Assembly: GCF_949987535.1 (NCBI RefSeq)
Contig: NW_026646035.1
Span: forward strand, 124,001-188,000
Origin: Balaenoptera acutorostrata
Taxonomy: Eukaryota > Chordata > Mammalia > Artiodactyla > Balaenopteridae
Direction: 5' to 3'
DNA length: 64,000 bases
In this document: positions 24,617 through 38,682 of the stretch, piece after piece
Layout of the letters: each line of letters starts with the position of its first letter
Numbering within the stretch: the stretch's first letter is position 1
Translations under genes and position numbers: made by a program
The notes under the pieces: generated by a model
Database searches by the model: none
What the model was told of the DNA's origin: nothing
What the model saw: only the letters and a program-made list of their open reading frames with translations

Positions 24617-26374
24617 CTGATTTTTAGTTTTCCCAATTTATACGCCCATGAGTGGAAGTGCCCTATGCTCTGTAAGCTGAGTTGTTTAGATGTTTCAGGA
24701 CACACCGTACACTTCTCCAGAGTGGCTGTTGGCAATTTACATCCCGCCCATCAGCGTAGCAAGGCTCCCGTTTCTCCATGGCCTGTCCTGCATTTCTGGT
24801 TTTGACACTTTATTCAGCATGGCCCTTTTGACCGATGGGAAGCGAGACTTCTTTGTAGCGCTGATTTGCCTTTCCAGGTTGCTTGGTTGGCCAAAAAGGG
24901 CGTATGCGTTTTTTCCTGAATATATTCAGGAAAAAACGCATACGCCCTTTTTGGCCAAGGGCATCATTGTCGAGGTTTCGCCGCTTTTCCTGTGCTTTAA
25001 AGGCGATTCGAATCTACCTCCTGAAATCTGTTTCCTGCAATTCTGCCTTGCTTTCAAATCCTCTTCGTTGCCTTCCCTCGATATATTTGTGGACGAGAGT
25101 TATCATTTATAACTCTGCAGGTTTGTGAATTGCAGTGCCCCTGAGCTCCATTTTTCAACTCGCTTTCTTGAAGGCTGGCCGCAAAAGCGCAGGATTGCTT
25201 CAGGCCCTATTCTGGTTCCGGGCGCAGGCTGAGCCTGTGGTTAATTCTTCTTCCTGATGGGAAAATAGAGTGAGCTGTGCCTGTCCCAACACCTAGAGCT
25301 AGTCTCTCATTGGTTCCCCCTCTTCCCGTTCATCCTCAGGACAAATTGCAACCTGTACGGAACAGGAGGTTAAAGGTGCTGATTCTCCAAGGAGGGAGAT
25401 TGCTAGTAAAGCGGCTGGAATGGCGAACCCGAGCCCAAGGAGATGAGAAATGAGGTGCGTTTTAGAAACGTTTCCCGATCACACGGTGTACCATCTTCTG
25501 GGTTTCTCATGCATGTTTTCGATGTAGGAAGATGCCCTTGAACCAGGAGATTTGGGACCCATGGGATGGGTACCACGCAGTATTCCTTTAAAGGGTCTGC
25601 GTTTGCTCCCCCAACCTCACCAAACCTCTCAGCCCCTGAGTGTCCACCCTTATGTCTCAATCACCTGTGGGTCTAGGTATGGTCAATCCAGGTGGCATCA
25701 CAGCCCCTGAACGAATTTGTTAAGAATTTTTCTCTCTTTCACTGTCTTTGTTTCACGGGTTTTTAAAAGTAATTGATTTTTATAATGGGGTTTAGCTGCT
25801 TTTCACTGCTGTGTTTATGCTGCTTTACACCCACTAGACTCACTTACAGAGAGATATCAATACATAGGTTTTAAGATTCTTACTAGTCAGATATATTCTT
25901 GGGCGGTGAATAGGGGGTCTTGAGTCCAGTTCACTGAGCAAGGAGTAGGTCTTGTCTATTACATATTGGGTTTATGGAACGGTATCTGAGCTAATTTGAA
26001 ACCCTTGTTTTATGCATCACCCCATCTCACCTTTCCCGTTAAGCAGCCATAGTGTGTTTTCTAAACGTGTGACTCTGTTCTGTTTTGTAATTCAGTTCAT
26101 GTGTAGCGGTTTTTACATTCCCTCTATAAGTGATATCTTCTGATAAGTGTCTTTTTCTCTGTGACTTATTTCACTTACAATCGTCGTACCTAAATCCACT
26201 CATCATGCTGCTACTAGCCTTATGACGTTGATTTCATGGCTGAGTGATATTCCTTTGTACATAAGGACCACAACTTCTTTATCCATTTTCCTCTTTCCTG
26301 GGATATTTAAGGTGTAACGAAGTGGAGGTTCTTGTCAACAGAGCAGCCCTAAACTTTGGGGTGCCTGTGTCTTG
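24617..26374 (+). repeat. Satellite copy 15, class A
   Basis: 1,758 bp; palindrome 24887-24958. C427, C677, AATTTTTCTC near 25726; pairs with copy 10 but has TTTGAAACC instead of TTTCAAACC. Confidence 0.95.
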
Positions 26375-28133
26375 CTGATTTTTAGTTTTCCCAATTTATA
26401 CGCCCATGAGTGGAAGTGCCCTATGCTCTGTAAGCTGAGTTGTTTAGATGTTTCAGGACACACCGTACACTTCTCCAGAGTGGCTGTTGGCAATTTACAT
26501 CCCGCCCATCAGCGTAGCAAGGCTCCCGTTTCTCCATGGCCTGTCCTGCATTTCTGGTTTTGACACTTTATTCAGCATGGCCCTTTTGACCGATGGGAAG
26601 CGAGACTTCTTTGTAGCGCTGATTTGCCTTTCCAGGTTGCTTGGTTGGCCAAAAAGGGCGTATGCGTTTTTTCCTGAATATATTCAGGAAAAAACGCATA
26701 CGCCCTTTTTGGCCAAGGGCATCATTGTCGAGGTTTCGCCGCTTTTCCTGTGCTTTAAAGGCGATTCGAATCTACCTCCTGAAATCTGTTTCCTGCAATT
26801 GTGCCTTGCTTTCAAATCCTCTTCGTTGCCTTCCCTCGATATATTTGTGGACGAGAGTTATCATTTATAACTCTGCAGGTTTGTGAATTGCAGTGCCCCT
26901 GAGCTCCATTTTTCAACTCGCTTTCTTGAAGGCTGGCCGCAAAAGCGCAGGATTGCTTCAGGCCCTATTCTGGTTCCGGGCGCAGGCTGAGCCTGTGGTT
27001 AATTCTTCTTCCTGATGGGAAAATAGAGTGAGCTGTGCCTGTCCCAACACCTAGAGCTAGTCTCTCATTGGTTCCCCCTCTTCCCGTTCATCCTCAGGAC
27101 AAATTGCAACCTGTACGGAACAGGAGGTTAAAGGTGCTGATTCTCCAAGGAGGGAGATTGCTAGTAAAGCGGCTGGAATGGCGAACCCGAGCCCAAGGAG
27201 ATGAGAAATGAGGAGCGTTTTAGAAACGTTTCCCGATCACACGGTGTACCATCTTCTGGGTTTCTCATGCATGTTTTCGATGTAGGAAGATGCCCTTGAA
27301 CCTGGAGATTTGGGACCCATGGGATGGGTACCACGCAGTATTCCTTTAAAGGGTCTGCGTTTGCTCCCCCAACCTCACCAAACCTCTCAGCCCCTGAGTG
27401 TCCACCCTTATGTCTCAATCAGCTGTGGGTCTAGATATGGTCAATACAGGTGGCATCACAGCCCCTGAACGAATTTGGTAAGAATTTCTCTCTCTTTCAC
27501 TGTCTTCGTTTCACGGGTTTTTAAAAGTAATTGATTTTTATAATGGGGTTTAGCTGCTTTTCACTGCTGTGTTTATGCTGCTTTACACCCACTAGACTCA
27601 CTTACAGAGAGATATCAATACATAGGTTTTAAGATTCTTACTAGTCAGATATATATCTTGGGCGGTGAATAGGGGGTCTTGAGTCCAGTTCACTGAGCAA
27701 GGAGTAGGTCTTGTCTATTACATATTGGGTTTATGGAACGGTATCTGAGCTAATTTGAAACCCTTGTTTTATGCATCACCCCATCTCACCTTTCCCGTTA
27801 AGCAGCCATAGTGTGTTTTCTAAACGTGTGACTCTGTTCTGTTTTGTAATTCAGTTCAAGTGTAGCGGTTTTTACATTGCCTCTATAAGTGATATCTTAG
27901 GATCAGTGTCTTTTTCTGTGTGACTTATTTCACTTAGAATCGTCGTACCTAAATCCACTCATCATGCTGCTACTAGCCTTATGAGGTTGATTTCATGGCT
28001 GAGTGATATTCCTTTGTACATAAGGACCACAACTTCTTTATCCATTTTCCTCTTTCCTGGGATATTTAAGGTGTAACGAAGTGGAGGTTCTTGTCAACAG
28101 AGCAGCCCTAAACTTTGGGGTGCCTGTGTCTTG
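26375..28133 (+). repeat. Satellite copy 16, class B+ with C366
   Basis: 1,759 bp; palindrome 26645-26716. Has the extra-base GATATATATC near 27649 but C, not A, at offset 366, so the two B+ markers are separable, as expected from exchange inside the unit. Confidence 0.95.
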
Positions 28134-29891
28134 CTGATTTTTAGTTTTCCCAATTTATACGCCCATGAGTGGAAGTGCCCTATGCTCTGTAAGCTGAGTT
28201 GTTTAGATGTTTCAGGACACACCGTACACTTCTCCAGAGTGGCTGTTGGCAATTTACATCCCGCCCATCAGCGTAGCAAGGCTCCCGTTTCTCCATGGCC
28301 TGTCCTGCATTTCTGGTTTTGACACTTTATTCAGCATGGCCCTTTTGACCGATGGGAAGCGAGACTTCTTTGTAGCGCTGATTTGCCTTTCCAGGTTGCT
28401 TGGTTGGCCAAAAAGGGCGTATGCGTTTTTTCCTGAATATATTCAGGAAAAAACGCATACGCCCTTTTTGGCCAAGGGCATCATTGTCGAGGTTTCGCCG
28501 CTTTTCCTGTGCTTTAAAGGCGATTCGAATCTACCTCCTGAAATCTGTTTCCTGCAATTCTGCCTTGCTTTCAAATCCTCTTCGTTGCCTTCCCTCGATA
28601 TATTTGTGGACGAGAGTTATCATTTATAACTCTGCAGGTTTGTGAATTGCAGTGCCCCTGAGCTCCATTTTTCAACTCGCTTTCTTGAAGGCTGGCCGCA
28701 AAAGCGCAGGATTGCTTCAGGCCCTATTCTGGTTCCGGGCGCAGGCTGAGCCTGTGGTTAATTCTTCTTCCTGATGGGAAAATAGAGTGAGCTGTGCCTG
28801 TCCCAACACCTAGAGCTAGTCTCTCATTGGTTCCCCCTCTTCCCGTTCATCCTCAGGACAAATTGCAACCTGTACGGAACAGGAGGTTAAAGGTGCTGAT
28901 TCTCCAAGGAGGGAGATTGCTAGTAAAGCGGCTGGAATGGCGAACCCGAGCCCAAGGAGATGAGAAATGAGGTGCGTTTTAGAAACGTTTCCCGATCACA
29001 CGGTGTACCATCTTCTGGGTTTCTCATGCATGTTTTCGATGTAGGAAGATGCCCTTGAACCAGGAGATTTGGGACCCATGGGATGGGTACCACGCAGTAT
29101 TCCTTTAAAGGGTCTGCGTTTGCTCCCCCAACCTCACCAAACCTCTCAGCCCCTGAGTGTCCACCCTTATGTCTCAATCACCTGTGGGTCTAGGTATGGT
29201 CAATCCAGGTGGCATCACAGCCCCTGAACGAATTTGTTAAGAATTTTTCTCTCTTTCACTGTCTTTGTTTCACGGGTTTTTAAAAGTAATTGATTTTTAT
29301 AATGGGGTTTAGCTGCTTTTCACTGCTGTGTTTATGCTGCTTTACACCCACTAGACTCACTTACAGAGAGATATCAATACATAGGTTTTAAGATTCTTAC
29401 TAGTCAGATATATTCTTGGGCGGTGAATAGGGGGTCTTGAGTCCAGTTCACTGAGCAAGGAGTAGGTCTTGTCTATTACATATTGGGTTTATGGAACGGT
29501 ATCTGAGCTAATTTCAAACCCTTGTTTTATGCATCACCCCATCTCACCTTTCCCGTTAAGCAGCCATAGTGTGTTTTCTAAACGTGTGACTCTGTTCTGT
29601 TTTGTAATTCAGTTCATGTGTAGCGGTTTTTACATTCCCTCTATAAGTGATATCTTCTGATAAGTGTCTTTTTCTCTGTGACTTATTTCACTTACAATCG
29701 TCGTACCTAAATCCACTCATCATGCTGCTACTAGCCTTATGACGTTGATTTCATGGCTGAGTGATATTCCTTTGTACATAAGGACCACAACTTCTTTATC
29801 CATTTTCCTCTTTCCTGGGATATTTAAGGTGTAACGAAGTGGAGGTTCTTGTCAACAGAGCAGCCCTAAACTTTGGGGTGCCTGTGTCTTG
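28134..29891 (+). repeat. Satellite copy 17, class A
   Basis: 1,758 bp; palindrome 28404-28475. C427, A929, TTTCAAACC near 29513. Confidence 0.95.
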
Positions 29892-31649
29892 CTGATTTTT
29901 AGTTTTCCCAATTTATAAGCCCATGAGTGGAAGTGCCCTATGCTCTGTAAGCTGAGTTGTTTAGATGTTTCAGGACACACCGTACACTTCTCCAGAGTGG
30001 CTGTTGGCAATTTACATCCCGCCCATCAGCGTAGCAAGGCTCCCGTTTCTCCATGGCCTGTCCTGCATTTCTGGTTTTGACACTTTATTCAGCATGGCCC
30101 TTTTGACCGATGGGAAGCGAGACTTCTTTGTAGCGCTGATTTGCCTTTCCAGGTTGCTTGGTTGGCCAAAAAGGGCGTATGCGTTTTTTCCTGAATATAT
30201 TCAGGAAAAAACGCATACGCCCTTTTTGGCCAAGGGCATCATTGTCGAGGTTTCGCCGCTTTTCCTGTGCTTTAAAGGCGATTCGAATCTACCTCCTGAA
30301 ATCTGTTTCCTGCAATTCTGCCTTGCTTTCAAATCCTCTTCGTTGCCTTCCCTCGATATATTTGTGGACGAGAGTTATCATTTATAACTCTGCAGGTTTG
30401 TGAATTGCAGTGCCCCTGAGCTCCATTTTTCAACTCGCTTTCTTGAAGGCTGGCCGCAAAAGCGCAGGATTGCTTCAGGCCCTATTCTGGTTCCGGGCGC
30501 AGGCTGAGCCTGTGGTTAATTCTTCTTCCTGATGGGAAAATAGAGTGAGCTGTGCCTGTCCCAACACCTAGAGCTAGTCTCTCATTGGTTCCCCCTCTTC
30601 CCGTTCATCCTCAGGACAAATTGCAACCTGTACGGAACAGGAGGTTAAAGGTGCTGATTCTCCAAGGAGGGAGATTGCTAGTAAAGCGGCTGGAATGGCG
30701 AACCCGAGCCCAAGGAGATGAGAAATGAGGTGCGTTTTAGAAACGTTTCCCGATCACACGGTGTACCATCTTCTGGGTTTCTCATGCATGTTTTCGATGT
30801 AGGAAGATGCCCTTGAACCTGGAGATTTGGGACCCATGGGATGGGTACCACGCAGTATTCCTTTAAAGGGTCTGCGTTTGCTCCCCCAACCTCACCAAAC
30901 CTCTCAGCCCCTGAGTGTCCACCCTTATGTCTCAATCACCTGTGGGTCTAGGTATGGTCAATCCAGGTGGCATCACAGCCCCTGAACGAATTTGTTAAGA
31001 ATTTTTCTCTCTTTCACTGTCTTTGTTTCACGGGTTTTTAAAAGTAATTGATTTTTATAATGGGGTTTAGCTGCTTTTCACTGCTGTGTTTATGCTGCTT
31101 TACACCCACTAGACTCACTTACAGAGAGATATCAATACATAGGTTTTAAGATTCTTACTAGTCAGATATATTCTTGGGCGGTGAATAGGGGGTCTTGAGT
31201 CCAGTTCACTGAGCAAGGAGTAGGTCTTGTCTATTACATATTGGGTTTATGGAACGGTATCTGAGCTAATTTCAAACCCTTGTTTTATGCATCACCCCAT
31301 CTCACCTTTCCCGTTAAGCAGCCATAGTGTGTTTTCTAAACGTGTGACTCTGTTCTGTTTTGTAATTCAGTTCATGTGTAGCGGTTTTTACATTCCCTCT
31401 ATAAGTGATATCTTCTGATAAGTGTCTTTTTCTCTGTGACTTATTTCACTTACAATCGTCGTACCTAAATCCACTCATCATGCTGCTACTAGCCTTATGA
31501 CGTTGATTTCATGGCTGAGTGATATTCCTTTGTACATAAGGACCACAACTTCTTTATCCATTTTCCTCTTTCCTGGGATATTTAAGGTGTAACGAAGTGG
31601 AGGTTCTTGTCAACAGAGCAGCCCTAAACTTTGGGGTGCCTGTGTCTTG
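29892..31649 (+). repeat. Satellite copy 18, class A with T929
   Basis: 1,758 bp; palindrome 30162-30233. Class A throughout except T at offset 929, a class B allele; C427; A27. Confidence 0.95.
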
Positions 31650-33407
31650 CTGATTTTTAGTTTTCCCAATTTATAAGCCCATGAGTGGAAGTGCCCTATG
31701 CTCTGTAAGCTGAGTTGTTTAGATGTTTCAGGACACACCGTACACTTCTCCAGAGTGGCTGTTGGCAATTTACATCCCGCCCATCAGCGTAGCAAGGCTC
31801 CCGTTTCTCCATGGCCTGTCCTGCATTTCTGGTTTTGACACTTTATTCAGCATGGCCCTTTTGACCGATGGGAAGCGAGACTTCTTTGTAGCGCTGATTT
31901 GCCTTTCCAGGTTGCTTGGTTGGCCAAAAAGGGCGTATGCGTTTTTTCCTGAATATATTCAGGAAAAAACGCATACGCCCTTTTTGGCCAAGGGCATCAT
32001 TGTCGAGGTTTCGCCGCTTTTCCTGTGCTTTAAAGGCGATTCGAATCTACCTCCTGAAATCTGTTTCCTGCAATTGTGCCTTGCTTTCAAATCCTCTTCG
32101 TTGCCTTCCCTCGATATATTTGTGGACGAGAGTTATCATTTATAACTCTGCAGGTTTGTGAATTGCAGTGCCCCTGAGCTCCATTTTTCAACTCGCTTTC
32201 TTGAAGGCTGGCCGCAAAAGCGCAGGATTGCTTCAGGCCCTATTCTGGTTCCGGGCGCAGGCTGAGCCTGTGGTTAATTCTTCTTCCTGATGGGAAAATA
32301 GAGTGAGCTGTGCCTGTCCCAACACCTAGAGCTAGTCTCTCATTGGTTCCCCCTCTTCCCGTTCATCCTCAGGACAAATTGCAACCTGTACGGAACAGGA
32401 GGTTAAAGGTGCTGATTCTCCAAGGAGGGAGATTGCTAGTAAAGCGGCTGGAATGGCGAACCCGAGCCCAAGGAGATGAGAAATGAGGAGCGTTTTAGAA
32501 ACCTTTCCCGATCACACAGTGTACCATCTTCTGGGTTTCTCATGCATGTTTTCGATGTAGGAAGATGCCCTTGAACCTGGAGATTTGGGACCCATGGGAT
32601 GGGTACCACGCAGTATTCCTTTAAAGGGTCTGCGTTTGCTCCCCCAACCTCACCAAACCTCTCAGCCCCTGAGTGTCCACCCTTATGTCTCAATCAGCTG
32701 TGGGTCTAGATATGGTCAATACAGGTGGCATCACAGCCCCTGAACGAATTTGGTAAGAATTTCTCTCTCTTTCACTGTCTTCGTTTCACGGGTTTTTAAA
32801 AGTAATTGATTTTTATAATGGGGTTTAGCTGCTTTTCACTGCTGTGTTTATGCTGCTTTACACCCACTAGACTCACTTACAGAGAGATATCAATACATAG
32901 GTTTTAAGATTCTTACTAGTCAGATATATTCTTGGGCGGTGAATAGGGGGTCTTGAGTCCAGTTCACTGAGCAAGGAGTAGGTCTTGTCTATTACATATT
33001 GGGTTTATGGAACGGTATCTGAGCTAATTTGAAACCCTTGTTTTATGCATCACCCCATCTCACCTTTCCCGTTAAGCAGCCATAGTGTGTTTTCTAAACG
33101 TGTGACTCTGTTCTGTTTTGTAATTCAGTTCAAGTGTAGCGGTTTTTACATTGCCTCTATAAGTGATATCTTAGGATCAGTGTCTTTTTCTGTGTGACTT
33201 ATTTCACTTAGAATCGTCGTACCTATATCCACTCATCATGCTGCTACTAGCCTTATGAGGTTGATTTCATGGCTGAGTGATATTCCTTTGTACATAAGGA
33301 CCACAACTTCTTTATCCATTTTCCTCTTTCCTGGGATATTTAAGGTGTAACGAAGTGGAGGTTCTTGTCAACAGAGCAGCCCTAAACTTTGGGGTGCCTG
33401 TGTCTTG
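31650..33407 (+). repeat. Satellite copy 19, class B
   Basis: 1,758 bp; palindrome 31920-31991. C854; CCTATATCC near 33221; private G-to-A at 32518 (loss of a CpG). Confidence 0.95.
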
Positions 33408-35165
33408 CTGATTTTTAGTTTTCCCAATTTATAAGCCCATGAGTGGAAGTGCCCTATGCTCTGTAAGCTGAGTTTTTTAGATGTTTCAGGACACACCGTA
33501 CACTTCTCCAGAGTGGCTGTTGGCAATTTACATCCCGCCCATCAGCGTAGCAAGGCTCCCGTTTCTCCATGGCCTGTCCTGCATTTCTGGTTTTGACACT
33601 TTATTCAGCATGGCCCTTTTGACCGATGGGAAGCGAGACTTCTTTGTAGCGCTGATTTGCCTTTCCAGGTTGCTTGGTTGGCCAAAAAGGGCGTATGCGT
33701 TTTTTCCTGAATATATTCAGGAAAAAACGCATACGCCCTTTTTGGCCAAGGGCATCATTGTCGAGGTTTCGCCGCTTTTCCTGTGCTTTAAAGGCGATTC
33801 GAATCTACCTCCTGAAATCTGTTTCCTGCAATTGTGCCTTGCTTTCAAATCCTCTTCGTTGCCTTCCCTCGATATATTTGTGGACGAGAGTTATCATTTA
33901 TAACTCTGGAGGTTTGTGAATTGCAGTGCCCCTGAGCTCCATTTTTCAACTCGCTTTCTTGAAGGCTGGCCGCAAAAGCGCAGGATTGCTTCAGGCCCTA
34001 TTCTGGTTCCGGGCGCAGGCTGAGCCTGTGGTTAATTCTTCTTCCTGATGGGAAAATAGAGTGAGCTGTGCCTGTCCCAACACCTAGAGCTAGTCTCTCA
34101 TTGGTTCCCCCTCTTCCCGTTCATCCTCAGGACAAATTGCAACCTGTACGGAACAGGAGGTTAAAGGTGCTGATTCTCCAAGGAGGGAGATTGCTAGTAA
34201 AGCGGCTGGAATGGCGAACCCGAGCCCAAGGAGATGAGAAATGAGGACCGTTTTAGAAACCTTTCCCGATCACACGGTGTACCATCTTCTGGGTTTCTCA
34301 TGCATGTTTTCGATGTAGGAAGATGCCCTTGAACCTGGAGATTTGGGACCCATGGGATGGGTACCACGCAGTATTCCTTTAAAGGGTCTGCGTTTGCTCC
34401 CCCAACCTCACCAAACCTCTCAGCCCCTGAGTGTCCACCCTTATGTCTCAATCAGCTGTGGGTCTAGATATGGTCAATACAGGTGGCATCACAGCCCCTG
34501 AACGAATTTGGTAAGAATTTCTCTCTCTTTCACTGTCTTCGTTTCACGGGTTTTTAAAAGTAATTGATTTTTATAATGGGGTTTAGCTGCTTTTCACTGC
34601 TGTGTTTATGCTGCTTTACACCCACTAGACTCACTTACAGAGAGATATCAATACATAGGTTTTAAGATTCTTACTAGTCAGATATATTCTTGGGCGGTGA
34701 ATAGGGGGTCTTGAGTCCAGTTCACTGAGCAAGGAGTAGGTCTTGTCTATTACATATTGGGTTTATGGAACGGTATCTGAGCTAATTTGAAACCCTTGTT
34801 TTATGCATCACCCCATCTCACCTTTCCCGTTAAGCAGCCATAGTGTGTTTTCTAAACGTGTGACTCTGTTCTGTTTTGTAATTCAGTTCAAGTGTAGCGG
34901 TTTTTACATTGCCTCTATAAGTGATATCTTAGGATCAGTGTCTTTTTCTGTGTGACTTATTTCACTTAGAATCGTCGTACCTAAATCCACTCATCATGCT
35001 GCTACTAGCCTTATGAGGTTGATTTCATGGCTGAGTGATATTCCTTTGTACATAAGGACCACAACTTCTTTATCCATTTTCCTCTTTCCTGGGATATTTA
35101 AGGTGTAACGAAGTGGAGGTTCTTGTCAACAGAGCAGCCCTAAACTTTGGGGTGCCTGTGTCTTG
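33408..35165 (+). repeat. Satellite copy 20, class B
   Basis: 1,758 bp; palindrome 33678-33749. T68; AGGACCG near 34246 (shared with copies 25 and 34); private C-to-G at 33909 destroys the PstI site otherwise present in each full copy. Confidence 0.95.
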
Positions 35166-36923
35166 CTGATTTTTAGTTTTCCCAATTTATACGCCCATGA
35201 GTGGAAGTGCCCTATGCTCTGTAAGCTGAGTTGTTTAGATGTTTCAGGACACACCGTACACTTCTCCAGAGTGGCTGTTGGCAATTTACATCCCGCCCAT
35301 CAGCGTAGCAAGGCTCCCGTTTCTCCATGGCCTGTCCTGCATTTCTGGTTTTGACACTTTATTCAGCATGGCCCTTTTGACCGATGGGAAGCGAGACTTC
35401 TTTGTAGCGCTGATTTGCCTTTCCAGGTTGCTTGGTTGGCCAAAAAGGGCGTATGCGTTTTTTCCTGAATATATTCAGGAAAAAACGCATACGCCCTTTT
35501 TGGCCAAGGGCATCATTGTCGAGGTTTCGCCGCTTTTCCTGTGCTTTAAAGGCGATTCGAATCTACCTCCTGAAATCTGTTTCCTGCAATTCTGCCTTGC
35601 TTTCAAATCCTCTTCGTTGCCTTCCCTCGATATATTTGTGGACGAGAGTTATCATTTATAACTCTGCAGGTTTGTGAATTGCAGTGCCCCTGAGCTCCAT
35701 TTTTCAACTCGCTTTCTTGAAGGCTGGCCGCAAAAGCGCAGGATTGCTTCAGGCCCTATTCTGGTTCCGGGCGCAGGCTGAGCCTGTGGTTAATTCTTCT
35801 TCCTGATGGGAAAATAGAGTGAGCTGTGCCTGTCCCAACACGTAGAGCTAGTCTCTCATTGGTTCCCCCTCTTCCCGTTCATCCTCAGGACAAATTGCAA
35901 CCTGTACGGAACAGGAGGTTAAAGGTGCTGATTCTCCAAGGAGGGAGATTGCTAGTAAAGCGGCTGGAATGGCGAACCCGAGCCCAAGGAGATGAGAAAT
36001 GAGGTGCGTTTTAGAAACGTTTCCCGATCACACGGTGTACCATCTTCTGGGTTTCTCATGCATGTTTTCGATGTAGGAAGATGCCCTTGAACCAGGAGAT
36101 TTGGGACCCATGGGATGGGTACCACGCAGTATTCCTTTAAAGGGTCTGCGTTTGCTCCCCCAACCTCACCAAACCTCTCAGCCCCTGAGTGTCCACCCTT
36201 ATGTCTCAATCACCTGTGGGTCTAGGTATGGTCAATCCAGGTGGCATCACAGCCCCTGAACGAATTTGTTAAGAATTTCTCTCTCTTTCACTGTCTTTGT
36301 TTCACGGGTTTTTAAAAGTAATTGATTTTTATAATGGGGTTTAGCTGCTTTTCACTGCTGTGTTTATGCTGCTTTACACCCACTAGACTCACTTACAGAG
36401 AGATATCAATACATAGGTTTTAAGATTCTTACTAGTCAGATATATTCTTGGGCGGTGAATAGGGGGTCTTGAGTCCAGTTCACTGAGCAAGGAGTAGGTC
36501 TTGTCTATTACATATTGGGTTTATGGAACGGTATCTGAGCTAATTTCAAACCCTTGTTTTATGCATCACCCCATCTCACCTTTCCCGTTAAGCAGCCATA
36601 GTGTGTTTTCTAAACGTGTGACTCTGTTCTGTTTTGTAATTCAGTTCCTGTGTAGCGGTTTTTACATTCCCTCTATAAGTGATATCTTCTGATAAGTGTC
36701 TTTTTCTCTGTGACTTATTTCACTTACAATCGTCGTACCTAAATCCACTCATCATGCTGCTACTAGCCTTATGACGTTGATTTCATGGCTGAGTGATATT
36801 CCTTTGTACATAAGGACCACAACTTCTTTATCCATTTTCCTCTTTCCTGGGATATTTAAGGTGTAACGAAGTGGAGGTTCTTGTCAACAGAGCAGCCCTA
36901 AACTTTGGGGTGCCTGTGTCTTG
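35166..36923 (+). repeat. Satellite copy 21, class A
   Basis: 1,758 bp; palindrome 35436-35507. C427 and G677; private TTCCTG in place of TTCATG near 36646. Confidence 0.95.
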
Positions 36924-38682
36924 CTGATTTTTAGTTTTCCCAATTTATAAGCCCATGAGTGGAAGTGCCCTATGCTCTGTAAGCTGAGTTGTTTAGATGT
37001 TTCAGGACACACCGTACACTTCTCCAGAGTGGCTGTTGGCAATTTACATCCCGCCCATCAGCGTAGCAAGGCTCCCGTTTCTCCATGGCCTGTCCTGCAT
37101 TTCTGGTTTTGACACTTTATTCAGCATGGCCCTTTTGACCGATGGGAAGCGAGACTTCTTTGTAGCGCTGATTTGCCTTTCCAGGTTGCTTGGTTGGCCA
37201 AAAAGGGCGTATGCGTTTTTTCCTGAATATATTCAGGAAAAAACGCATACGCCCTTTTTGGCCAAGGGCATCATTGTCGAGGTTTCGCAGCTTTTCCTGT
37301 GCTTTAAAGGCGATTCGAATCTACCTCCTGAAATCTGTTTCCTGCAATTGTGCCTTGCTTTCAAATCCTCTTCGTTGCCTTCCCTCGATATATTTGTGGA
37401 CGAGAGTTATCATTTATAACTCTGCAGGTTTGTGAATTGCAGTGCCCCTGAGCTCCATTTTTCAACTCGCTTTCTTGAAGGCTGGCCGCAAAAGCGCAGG
37501 ATTGCTTCAGGCCCTATTCTGGTTCCGGGCGCAGGCTGAGCCTGTGGTTAATTCTTCTTCCTGATGGGAAAATAGAGTGAGCTGTGCCTGTCCCAACACC
37601 TAGAGCTAGTCTCTCATTGGTTCCCCCTCTTCCCGTTCATCCTCAGGACAAATTGCAACCTGTACGGAACAGGAGGTTAAAGGTGCTGATTCTCCAAGGA
37701 GGGAGATTGCTAGTAAAGCGGCTGGAATGGCGAACCCGAGCCCAAGGAGATGAGAAATGAGGAGCGTTTTAGAAACGTTTCCCGATCACACGGTGTACCA
37801 TCTTCTGGGTTTCTCATGCATGTTTTCGATGTAGGAAGATGCCCTTGAACCTGGAGATTTGGGACCCATGGGATGGGTACCACGCAGTATTCCTTTAAAG
37901 GGTCTGTGTTTGCTCCCCCAACCTCACCAAACCTCTCAGCCCCTGAGTGTCCACCCTTATGTCTCAATCAGCTGTGGGTCTAGATATGGTCAATACAGGT
38001 GGCATCACAGCCCCTGAACGAATTTGGTAAGAATTTCTCTCTCTTTCACTGTCTTCGTTTCACGGGTTTTTAAAAGTAATTGATTTTTATAATGGGGTTT
38101 AGCTGCTTTTCACTGCTGTGTTTATGCTGCTTTACACCCACTAGACTCACTTACAGAGAGATATCAATACATAGGTTTTAAGATTCTTACTAGTCAGATA
38201 TATATCTTGGGCGGTGAATAGGGGGTCTTGAGTCCAGTTCACTGAGCAAGGAGTAGGTCTTGTCTATTACATATTGGGTTTATGGAACGGTATCTGAGCT
38301 AATTTGAAACCCTTGTTTTATGCATCACCCCATCTCACCTTTCCCGTTAAGCAGCCATAGTGTGTTTTCTAAACGTGTGACTCTGTTCTGTTTTGTAATT
38401 CAGTTCAAGTGTAGCGGTTTTTACATTGCCTCTATAAGTGATATCTTAGGATCAGTGTCTTTTTCTGTGTGACTTATTTCACTTAGAATCGTCGTACCTA
38501 AATCCACTCATCATGCTGCTACTAGCCTTATGAGGTTGATTTCATGGCTGAGTGATATTCCTTTGTACATAAGGACCACAACTTCTTTATCCATTTTCCT
38601 CTTTCCTGGGATATTTAAGGTGTAACGAAGTGGAGGTTCTTGTCAACAGAGCAGCCCTAAACTTTGGGGTGCCTGTGTCTTG
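36924..38682 (+). repeat. Satellite copy 22, class B+
   Basis: 1,759 bp; palindrome 37194-37265. A366; private C-to-T at 37906, a CpG-decay type change. Confidence 0.95.
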
